A stretch of 6,349 bases of DNA from CAZAGD01 sp049699975 (GTDB taxonomy: Bacteria; Desulfobacterota; SM23-61), in the NCBI GenBank assembly GCA_049699975.1, contig JBNAWB010000202.1, positions 1-6,349 of the forward strand, read 5' to 3'. Positions 1 to 5,123 of the stretch are shown piece by piece. The notes under the pieces are model-generated. The model worked only from the letters and a program-made list of their open reading frames with translations. It was not told the DNA's origin and ran no database searches. The first letter of the stretch is position 1. Each line of letters begins with the position of its first letter. The translations under genes and the position numbers were made by a program.

Positions 1-1
1 A

Positions 2-205
2 TCTATTTTAAAAGCAGGAAGCTATTATTTATGTTTATCTGGTATAGACAAGTATTTCCCCGCCGTTCTTTGCGGAGAGCAGGTGGGTAAGAGAGAAATG
101 GTCATTTCCCAGCCGATTTTAATTTCGCCTCTCCCCCTCCCGCCTGTTTCCTGCTGGCGAGAAATATTAAAGCTGATCGACGGTCAGGTTCCATTTTCTC
201 CTTGA
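2..205 (+). CDS. 3' end of an unrecognised upstream gene (partial)
   Basis: This frame is open from the left edge to a TGA at 203-205, giving 67 residues with no internal stop; the start lies outside the window. The translation looks protein-like, with an alternation suggesting beta strands (for example GSYYLCLSGIDKYF near the beginning), a proline-rich stretch (PLPLPPVSC) and an amphipathic segment near the end (WREILKLIDG), finishing in VPFSP. I do not recognise the family. The TGA overlaps a TTGACA box at 202-207. No GC-rich hairpin with a T-tract follows, so no intrinsic terminator is visible. It lies 554 bp upstream of nuoA and need not be related to the operon. A chance open frame of this length remains possible, because frame 1 is also open as far as position 90. 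Confidence 0.45.
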   Translation, partial: SILKAGSYYLCLSGIDKYFPAVLCGEQVGKREMVISQPILISPLPLPPVSCWREILKLIDGQVPFSP

Positions 206-230
206 CAACTTGAAAAAGAAAAAATATTAA
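202..230 (+). promoter_or_regulatory. Possible sigma-A promoter
   Basis: A perfect -35 box TTGACA (202-207) is followed after 17 bases by TATTAA (225-230), a 4-of-6 match to the -10 consensus. The spacing is ideal and the surroundings are AT-rich. If used, transcription would begin near 237 and give the nuo operon a leader of about 520 bases. The -35 box overlaps the stop codon of the partial upstream frame. Prediction from sequence only. Confidence 0.35.
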
Positions 231-595
231 TAATAAAATGATTTAATGATTAAACGATTATACTAATAAGCAGCGGGTTTTTAAATTAAGGACGGATGGG
301 GAAACTTATTTGCCATTAGGAAGCGCAGATTTAGTAGAGTATTTGGCGCGTAAATTATGGCAAAGAGGGTAGCGCGGAAGTTTTGTCCCTGGGCAAAAGA
401 GGGAGGCAATTTAATAACGAGATGGATGCTTCGCGGGCATGACAGTAGCGAATGAACATGATCACACCTTGCCGACTTGCCATAACCAATTTTAGGGAGA
501 AAAAAAGTAAAATATTTAAAGCGCGCCTTAGCAATTGAAATTGGGAAAATCTTTGGCTGATAAAAGAAATATTTTGACACCTTTGCACATTTTAC

Positions 596-622
596 TTGAC
601 AGAATTTTGGGATTTTGCTAAT
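596..622 (+). promoter_or_regulatory. Possible nuo operon promoter
   Basis: A perfect TTGACA (596-601) lies 15 bases before GCTAAT (617-622), which matches the -10 consensus at its last four positions. The spacer is shorter than the optimal 17, so this would be a weak or activator-dependent promoter. Another TTGACA lies 22 bases upstream (574-579) with no good -10 partner. The candidate sits just before the nested inverted repeat at 629-669, which would then cover the transcription start and early leader. That arrangement fits repression or leader-RNA control. Confidence 0.3.
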
Positions 623-628
623 TCATTA

Positions 629-669
629 TTCCGAAATTCCGAATGAAGATTCATTCGGTTGTTTCGGAA
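629..669. repeat. Nested inverted repeat (operator or leader hairpin)
   Basis: The outer arms TTCCGAAA (629-636) and TTTCGGAA (662-669) are perfectly complementary. Inside them CCGAATGA (639-646) and TCATTCGG (651-658) are also perfectly complementary around a 4-base loop. A 2/3-base internal loop separates the two stems. The left side also holds a tandem direct repeat of ATTCCGAA (628-635 and 636-643), and an 8-base palindrome TTTCGAAA follows at 677-684. No T-tract follows on either strand, so an intrinsic terminator is unlikely. It could be a DNA operator for a dimeric or tetrameric regulator acting on the nuo operon, or a structured 5' UTR. It does not match the Rex or CcpA consensus that I know. 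Confidence 0.6.
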
Positions 670-759
670 AAAAGGTTTTCGAAACGCTGGGAAGCACTTT
701 AAGAAAAGCAGGGGAAAAATCAAAAAATAAAAAATTGATTAGGCAAAGGGAATAAAGCT

Positions 760-1116
760 ATGCTCATGGATTATATTCCGATTTTCATTTTTTTTGTCGT
801 GGCCGTAGGATTTGCTTTAACCACAATTTTTCTTTCGGCCATCATCGGCAAGAGAAAGACTACTCCCCAAAAAATGATCCCCTACGAATGCGGCATGGAT
901 CCCGTGGGGCAAGCTCGTAAACCATTCTCGGTTAAGTTTTACATTATCGCCATGCTTTTTATCATCTTCGACATTGAAGTTGTTTTTCTTTATCCCTGGG
1001 CGGTTATTTTCCGGGAATTGAAATTATTCGGTTTGATAGAGATGGCTGTTTTCATTGGTATTCTGCTGGTAGGCTTCATTTATGTATGGAAAAAAGGAGC
1101 CTTAGAATGGGAATAG
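760..1116 (+). CDS. nuoA: NADH-quinone oxidoreductase subunit A
   Basis: This is a small membrane subunit of respiratory complex I, near the junction of the hydrophilic and membrane arms and the quinone channel. The 118 residues carry three predicted membrane segments (about 6-29, 61-83 and 90-110). The loop motif PYECG (41-45) includes Cys44, the counterpart of the conserved ND3/NuoA loop cysteine. The second helix begins with VKFYIIAMLFIIFDIEV and carries the conserved acidic pair Asp71 and Glu73. Length is typical for the family. The start at 760 is preceded by AAAGGG (745-750) at a spacing of 9; Met3 would sit too far from it. The gene opens the operon and overlaps nuoB by 10 bases when nuoB starts at 1107. 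Confidence 0.97.
   Translation: MLMDYIPIFIFFVVAVGFALTTIFLSAIIGKRKTTPQKMIPYECGMDPVGQARKPFSVKFYIIAMLFIIFDIEVVFLYPWAVIFRELKLFGLIEMAVFIGILLVGFIYVWKKGALEWE
1094..1099 (+). promoter_or_regulatory. Shine-Dalgarno site fixing the nuoB start
   Basis: AAGGAG lies inside the nuoA coding sequence, 7 bases before ATG 1107. It supports that ATG over the in-frame ATG at 1086, which has no such site upstream and would add seven residues (MEKRSLR) not expected for NuoB. Confidence 0.8.
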
Positions 1117-1583
1117 AAACTTGCTTAGGTAATAATGTTCTAACCACTTCTTTAGAAAAATTGGTTAATTGGGCGCGGAAATCTTCCCTTTGGCCGGCGG
1201 GGTTTGGTTTGGCCTGCTGTGCCTTAGAAATGATCGTTACGGCTTCGGCGCGCTACGACTTGGCTCGTTTTGGTATGGAAGTTTTTCGGCCCTCGCCGCG
1301 GCAAGCTGATTTAATGATCGTGGCTGGGACTGTTACTAAAAAAATGCTGCCGGCTGTAATTCGCATCTATGAACAGATGCCTGAACCCAAATGGGTGATT
1401 GCTATGGGAGCCTGCGCCTCAAGCGGGGGTATTTTTGATACTTACGCTACTGTGCAGGGGATCGATCAATATTTGCCCGTTGATGTTTATATTCCTGGAT
1501 GTCCTCCCCGTCCAGAAGCTTTGATCTACGGTATCCTGAAGCTGCATGAAAAAATAAGCCATGAGAAACTGGGGGAGAGGTAA
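1107..1583 (+). CDS. nuoB: NADH-quinone oxidoreductase subunit B (N2 cluster)
   Basis: NuoB holds the terminal [4Fe-4S] cluster N2, which passes electrons to quinone at the interface with NuoD. With the start at 1107 the protein has 158 residues. All four expected ligands are present: the tandem pair Cys37-Cys38 in GLACCALEM, Cys103 in GACASSGG, and Cys132 in PGCPPRPE. The RPSPRQAD segment (61-68), also typical of the family, is present. These features make it a functional complex I type PSST subunit. It overlaps the nuoA end by 10 bases, which suggests translational coupling, and its stop lies 4 bases before nuoC. The frame can be extended to ATG 1086, but the Shine-Dalgarno position argues against that. 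Confidence 0.97.
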   Translation: MGIETCLGNNVLTTSLEKLVNWARKSSLWPAGFGLACCALEMIVTASARYDLARFGMEVFRPSPRQADLMIVAGTVTKKMLPAVIRIYEQMPEPKWVIAMGACASSGGIFDTYATVQGIDQYLPVDVYIPGCPPRPEALIYGILKLHEKISHEKLGER

Positions 1584-1587
1584 TAAA

Positions 1588-2043
1588 ATGAATCTTGATG
1601 AGCTCCGCCATAAAATAAATGAAAAGTTCCCGCAAAGTATTTTGGCCACTTCTTCTTTTCGGGGCGAAGATACTATAATTCTGCGAGCCGAAGACCTCCT
1701 GGATATTTGCCGCTATCTCCACGATGATCCGGAAATTTCTTTTAACTACCTGACAGACCTTTGCGGCGTAGATTATTTTCCCCGCGAACCAAGGTTTGAA
1801 GTAGTTTATCATTTGTGCTCTTTAAAGACCCGCTGCCGTCTTCGGTTGAAAGTGCCTTTACCTGGAGAAAGTCCCCAATTGGCTTCCGTAACTTCTATAT
1901 GGCAAGGAGCGGAATGGTTGGAAAGAGAAGTTTATGATCTTTTGGGCATAACCTTTGTGGGCCACCCCGACTTGCGCCGAATTCTTTTGCCCCCCGATTG
2001 GCAAGGACATCCTTTAAGGAAAGATTACCCGCTGCGGGGATAG
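1588..2043 (+). CDS. nuoC: NADH-quinone oxidoreductase subunit C
   Basis: NuoC is the 30-kDa-type subunit of the connecting module and packs against NuoD and NuoB; it binds no cofactor. The 151-residue product ends in the family signature: EREVYDLLGI (112-121), GHPDLRRI (125-132) and DWQGHPLRKDY (137-147). It is shorter than many homologues but covers the whole conserved domain. I start it at ATG 1588, which has a purine-rich site (GGGGGAGAGG, 1571-1580) 7 bases upstream. An in-frame ATG at 1561 would lie inside nuoB. The gene is not fused to nuoD, unlike nuoCD of E. coli. Confidence 0.95.
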   Translation: MNLDELRHKINEKFPQSILATSSFRGEDTIILRAEDLLDICRYLHDDPEISFNYLTDLCGVDYFPREPRFEVVYHLCSLKTRCRLRLKVPLPGESPQLASVTSIWQGAEWLEREVYDLLGITFVGHPDLRRILLPPDWQGHPLRKDYPLRG

Positions 2044-2077
2044 GCGGCAGCAATGGAGAGAATGGAGATTAACGAAG

Positions 2078-3250
2078 ATGCCTAAAACCGAGACGATGAT
2101 TCTAAATATGGGGCCGCAGCATCCAAGCACCCATGGCGTATTAAGGGTTGTGTTAGAGCTGGATGGAGAGGTGGTTGTCAAAGCCACTCCGGATATTGGT
2201 TTTCTGCACCGGGGATTAGAGAAGTTGGCCGAAAGCAAAACCTACCACCAATGCATAACTTTAACCGACCGGCTGGATTATGTGGCGGGAATGTCTAATA
2301 ATTTGGCTTACGTCTTAGCTGTAGAAAAGTTATTAGGTTTAGAAGTTCCGCCCCGGGCTCAGGCTATCAGGGTATTAATGTGTGAGCTACAGCGCATAGC
2401 GAGTCATCTTTTTTGGTTGGGCACTCATGCTCATGATATTGGGGCCATGACTCCCCTCTTTTATGCCTTACGGGAAAGGGATGAAATTCTTTTTATGTTT
2501 GAAATGGTCTGCGGTTCGCGGCTGACCCCATCGTATTTTCGGGTAGGCGGAGTAGCCCAAGATTTGCCCGAAGGATTTACAGAAAAATGTCGAGAATTTA
2601 CGCGGCAGTTTCCAGCGCGGGTAGACGAATACGAGACCCTTTTAACTAAGAATAAGATCTGGATGAAGCGTACTCAAGGGGTAGGGGCAATTTCGGCGGA
2701 AGAAGCTATTAATTTTGGTTTGAGCGGACCCATTCTGCGGGCCTCCAACGTAGCTTGGGATCTCCGCAAAGCAATGCCCTATTCGGGTTATGAAAATTAC
2801 GAATTTATAATTCCCACAGGGAAGAATGGTGATGTCTACGACCGGTATTTAGTTAGATTAATGGAGATGCGGCAGGCCAATGAGATCGTGCGGCAGGTCC
2901 TGGATAAAATGCCCGCGGGGCCTATTAAAGCTGATGCCCCCCAAGTAGTCTATCCGCCAAAAGAAAAAGTAAATCAAAGTATTGAAGCCTTGATTCATCA
3001 TTTTCATTTGGCTAGTGCTGGTTTCCCTACTCCCAAAGGAGAAGTTTATGCCAGTATTGAATCTCCTAAAGGTGAGCTGGGATTTTATTTAGTAAGTGAC
3101 GGCAGCAACAAGCCTTGGCGTTTTCGGGTGCGCCCACCATCTTTTATAAATCTAAGTGCCCTTTCCAAAATGGTGGAGGGGAGGCTGGTGGCGGATGTAG
3201 TGGCTATTATTGGTTCTATAGATATAGTCTTAGCAGAAATTGACCGTTAG
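2078..3250 (+). CDS. nuoD: NADH-quinone oxidoreductase subunit D (49 kDa)
   Basis: NuoD forms the quinone-reduction site together with NuoB. The 390 residues begin with MGPQHPSTHGVLR (11-23) and include GFLHRGLEKL (41-50) and TLTDRLDYV (61-69). His19 and Tyr68 correspond by motif and spacing to the quinone head-group residues His38 and Tyr87 of Thermus Nqo4. The C terminus (PPSFINLSAL, then GSIDIVLAEIDR) is that of true NuoD. There are no CxxC motifs of the kind that hold the [NiFe] site, so this is complex I and not a membrane hydrogenase large subunit. A GGAG site (2064-2067) lies 10 bases before ATG. Gaps are 34 bases from nuoC and 13 to the next gene. Confidence 0.97.
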   Translation: MPKTETMILNMGPQHPSTHGVLRVVLELDGEVVVKATPDIGFLHRGLEKLAESKTYHQCITLTDRLDYVAGMSNNLAYVLAVEKLLGLEVPPRAQAIRVLMCELQRIASHLFWLGTHAHDIGAMTPLFYALRERDEILFMFEMVCGSRLTPSYFRVGGVAQDLPEGFTEKCREFTRQFPARVDEYETLLTKNKIWMKRTQGVGAISAEEAINFGLSGPILRASNVAWDLRKAMPYSGYENYEFIIPTGKNGDVYDRYLVRLMEMRQANEIVRQVLDKMPAGPIKADAPQVVYPPKEKVNQSIEALIHHFHLASAGFPTPKGEVYASIESPKGELGFYLVSDGSNKPWRFRVRPPSFINLSALSKMVEGRLVADVVAIIGSIDIVLAEIDR

Positions 3251-3263
3251 AGAGATTCTGCCA

Positions 3264-3608
3264 ATGACCTTGCAGCAAATTGCGGAAAAAATAGGTTTAA
3301 AACCACTTTGCGCTTTAACCATGCTCTCCAAAGAAGTTTCCTCTGGCTACGTGAGCGACCTTTTGAGTGATGTCATGGCCAACGCCAAAGCAGGGGATAT
3401 CTGGGTAACTATGCAGACTCACCCAAATATCGTGGCTGTAGCCAGTTTGAAAGAAATTGTGGGGATTATCATTATCGGCGGCCGGGAACCGGATCGGCAA
3501 ACATTACTTAAAGCTGAAGCAGAAAAGATACCTTTGTTGCTTTCGGAGCTCCCCGCTTTTGAAGTGGTAGGGCGACTTTATCAAATGGGCATTTCGGGGA
3601 AAAGATAG
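3264..3608 (+). CDS. DRTGG-domain protein
   Basis: This 114-residue protein resembles stand-alone DRTGG-domain proteins (a domain also found in some CBS-domain proteins and phosphotransacetylases). Supporting features are a helix-turn-helix-like start (MTLQQIAEKIGLKPL), the segment GYVSDLLSDVMANAKAGDIW, a THPNIVAVA strand, a hydrophobic strand ending in glycines (EIVGIIIIGG), and a final EVVGRLYQMGI. No catalytic residues or P-loop are visible, so it is probably a ligand-binding or regulatory module. Such genes are known next to [FeFe] hydrogenase and NuoE/F-like genes in Clostridia. ATG 3264 has only a weak purine site (AGAGAG, 3249-3254). A TTG start at 3240 would overlap nuoD by 11 bases and lacks a good site. 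The exact role is unknown. Confidence 0.8.
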   Translation: MTLQQIAEKIGLKPLCALTMLSKEVSSGYVSDLLSDVMANAKAGDIWVTMQTHPNIVAVASLKEIVGIIIIGGREPDRQTLLKAEAEKIPLLLSELPAFEVVGRLYQMGISGKR

Positions 3609-3619
3609 GTAGGACTTTA

Positions 3620-4180
3620 GTGCAAGATCTTTCGCTGCATATCTTAGATATTGTCGAAAATTCTTTGACAGCGGGAGCAAAACAGGTAGAAATCCGCATC
3701 GTGGAAGATATTGGCCAAAATAGCCTAAGCATTGAAATTATTGATGATGGCCAAGGGATGGATGCGGAATTGCAGGCCAAAGCTTTGGATCCTTTCTTCA
3801 CCACGAAAATGACGCGGAGAGTGGGTTTAGGTTTGCCTTTATTTAAAGAAAGCTGCGAAATTTGTAAGGGGCATTTTCTGCTGGAATCACAGCCGGGAAA
3901 AGGAACGAAGGTAAAAGCTATCTTCCCTTATGCGCATATTGACCGCAAACCTTTAGGCAATTTGGGGGAAACTTTACTTGCCCTAATAGTGGGTCATCCA
4001 GATGCTGATATCTACTATGAACACAAAAGAGATGGGATTAAATTTTCCTTGAATACCAAAGAGATTAAAGCCATCTTGGAAGATGTTCCTCTAAATGATC
4101 CAGAGGTAGTTTCTTTTTTAAGAACTTATATTTTTTCTCAACTGGCAGAATTAGGCCTTGATCAAGAGTATATAATTTGA
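3620..4180 (+). CDS. Stand-alone GHKL/HATPase ATP-binding protein
   Basis: This 186-residue protein consists of a histidine-kinase-like ATPase domain (about 1-103) plus a short C-terminal domain (about 104-186). The N box is visible (IVENSLTAGA, with Glu13 and Asn14), then the G1 box DDGQGMD (42-48), a DPFFTTK segment (57-63), the GLGL box (69-72) and a GKGT box (93-96). No phosphoacceptor His region, sensor domain or membrane segment is present, so it is not a complete sensor kinase. A role as ATP-binding regulator or protein kinase is inferred from the fold only. It starts at GTG 3620, with AGGA (3611-3614) 5 bases upstream, 11 bases after the DRTGG gene. A Cys79-x-x-Cys82 pair follows the GLGL box. 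It is likely co-transcribed with nuoD and nuoE. Confidence 0.85.
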   Translation: MQDLSLHILDIVENSLTAGAKQVEIRIVEDIGQNSLSIEIIDDGQGMDAELQAKALDPFFTTKMTRRVGLGLPLFKESCEICKGHFLLESQPGKGTKVKAIFPYAHIDRKPLGNLGETLLALIVGHPDADIYYEHKRDGIKFSLNTKEIKAILEDVPLNDPEVVSFLRTYIFSQLAELGLDQEYII

Positions 4181-4188
4181 AGAAAGAA

Positions 4189-4195
4189 AAGGAAG
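4189..4195 (+). promoter_or_regulatory. Shine-Dalgarno site fixing the nuoE start
   Basis: AAGGAAG lies 5 bases before ATG 4201. It favours this start over TTG 4177, which overlaps the previous stop codon, has no comparable site and would add a short Lys/Glu-rich leader. Confidence 0.6.
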
Positions 4196-4200
4196 AAGAT

Positions 4201-4704
4201 ATGGATGAAGAAAAAGACCGGGGAGAAAGTTCAGCCAGCAAGATTACTCCGGAACAATGGAAAAAAATTGATGAGATCATTGAAAAATATAAGTTTAAAG
4301 AGGGAACTTTAATTCCCGTTCTTAAAGAAACCCAAGAGGTGATTGGTTACCTGCCCTTAGAAGTACAACATTATATTGCGGAGGGACTCCGTCTCCACCC
4401 CAGCCAAGTCTATGGTGTAGTTACTTTTTATTCCCTCTTTACGATGACTCCTCGAGGAAAGCATACGGTGCGGGTGTGCTTAGGAACTGCCTGTTATGTA
4501 CGCGGAGGACAGGCCATCTTAGATTTATTGCGGCGAGAATTCCAAATAGACGTTAACCAAACAACTCCCGACCTCAAATATACTCTGGAAGTAATCAACT
4601 GCCCGGGCACTTGCGGGCTGGCTCCAGTTATGTGTGTAGATGAGGATGTCCATGGGATTCCGGAACCAGCCAAAGCCTTAGAAATTCTAAAGCAATATGA
4701 TTAA
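4201..4704 (+). CDS. nuoE: NuoE/HndA-type [2Fe-2S] subunit (24 kDa)
   Basis: This subunit carries a [2Fe-2S] cluster beside the flavin subunit in complex I and in NAD(P)-linked [FeFe] hydrogenases. The 167 residues comprise an N-terminal helical part (about 15-80, including LIPVLKETQEVIGYLP and VYGVVTFYSLF) and a C-terminal thioredoxin-fold ferredoxin domain (about 88-167). The expected ligands Cys93 and Cys98 (CLGTAC) and Cys134 and Cys138 (CPGTC) are all present. Adjacent genes for an HndB-like protein and an Hnd-type NuoF suggest the hydrogenase-type version of the module; in this operon it may serve complex I. The first 14 residues are charged and variable. The start is set by the Shine-Dalgarno site at 4189-4195. 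Confidence 0.95.
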   Translation: MDEEKDRGESSASKITPEQWKKIDEIIEKYKFKEGTLIPVLKETQEVIGYLPLEVQHYIAEGLRLHPSQVYGVVTFYSLFTMTPRGKHTVRVCLGTACYVRGGQAILDLLRREFQIDVNQTTPDLKYTLEVINCPGTCGLAPVMCVDEDVHGIPEPAKALEILKQYD

Positions 4705-4721
4705 GAAGAAGGAGATCACCC

Positions 4722-5105
4722 ATGGCCAAAATATCCCTGGAAGATTTAAAGAAAATTAAAGAATCCGTGCAAGCAAGCGTTACGCTCCGGGAAGGGGGCT
4801 ACCGGGCCAAAGTTAATGTCCATATGGGAACTTGTGGGATAGCCTCAGGAGCCCGGGCGATTATGAGTGCGGTTTTAGATGAAATTGCCAAACGAGATGT
4901 AAAAGATGTCATCGTCACTACCTCAGGATGTGCGGGCCTTTGTAGCCGCGAACCGATGATTACGGTAGAGAGAATTGGCGAAGCTCCTGTAAAATATGTC
5001 GATCTCACTCCTGAAAAGATGCGCGAGATTTTCGTGGAGCATGTCCTGGGCGGGAAGGTAGTCGAGAAATATGCTCTGGCCGTGGGGAGCGAAACCACGT
5101 TTTAA
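4722..5105 (+). CDS. HndB-like thioredoxin-fold [2Fe-2S] protein
   Basis: This 127-residue protein matches the HndB-type ferredoxin family that accompanies NuoE and NuoF homologues in clostridial and Desulfovibrio [FeFe] hydrogenase operons. An N-terminal helix (LEDLKKIKESV) precedes a thioredoxin-like domain with VHMGTCGIASGA (33-44) and SGCAGLCSREP (68-78). Only three cysteines exist, Cys38, Cys70 and Cys74; where NuoE and NuoF have the first cysteine, this protein has His34. A segment GEAPVKYVDLTPEKM leads to a C-terminal helix. Its presumed role is electron transfer or structural support within the flavin module. Classical complex I has no such subunit, so its presence marks the module as Hnd-like. 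AAGGAG (4709-4714) lies 7 bases before ATG, and nuoE ends 17 bases upstream. Confidence 0.88.
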   Translation: MAKISLEDLKKIKESVQASVTLREGGYRAKVNVHMGTCGIASGARAIMSAVLDEIAKRDVKDVIVTTSGCAGLCSREPMITVERIGEAPVKYVDLTPEKMREIFVEHVLGGKVVEKYALAVGSETTF

Positions 5106-5123
5106 AGATGGAGGAAAGATTTA

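Larger units (their letters stand above)
206..759. other. Long AT-rich intergenic region before nuoA
   Basis: This 554-base stretch contains no intact gene that I can support. The longer reverse-strand frames (281-580 and 355-588) would start at GTG with no Shine-Dalgarno sequence, and their translations do not look like a protein family. The region does hold a second and third exact TTGACA box (574-579 and 596-601), a short perfect palindrome (242-254), a protein-like frame without a usable start (250-372), and a nested inverted repeat (629-669). Immediately before nuoA it becomes A-rich. No tRNA, rRNA, CRISPR array or recognisable riboswitch is seen. Its most likely role is the promoter and leader region of the nuo operon, plus decayed sequence. 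Confidence 0.6.

Noticed and set aside
31..90. Possible 19-residue leader peptide starting at ATG 31 with AGGAAG upstream
   Set aside because: It lies inside the longer frame at 2-205, is rich in Arg and short, and has no attenuator-like structure after it.
392..481. Two GGCAA copies (392-396, 405-409) and two inverted TTGCC copies (469-473, 477-481)
   Set aside because: Five-base arms about 60 bases apart with unequal spacing (13 and 8) are expected by chance and give no stable structure.
281..580. Reverse-strand open frame of 99 codons in the intergenic region
   Set aside because: It would start at GTG without a Shine-Dalgarno site, its translation shows no family-like pattern, and it lies opposite the more protein-like frame at 250-372.
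355..588. Second reverse-strand open frame of 77 codons
   Set aside because: GTG start with no ribosome site, odd composition, and overlap with the other reverse frame; most likely chance.
575..588. Sigma-54-like TGACAC and TTGCA elements
   Set aside because: The spacing between the two elements is 3 bases shorter than the strict -24/-12 arrangement, and the GG of the -24 element is missing.
629..669. Nested inverted repeat as an intrinsic terminator
   Set aside because: It is followed by A residues on the + strand and has no T-run on either strand.
2078..3250. NuoD as a membrane [NiFe] hydrogenase large subunit
   Set aside because: No N- or C-terminal CxxC motifs for a [NiFe] site, and the complex I quinone-site His19 and Tyr68 are both present.
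4171..4176. Perfect TATAAT before nuoE as an internal promoter
   Set aside because: No acceptable -35 box at 16-18 bases and no extended -10 TGn; the box lies within the 3' end of the HATPase gene.
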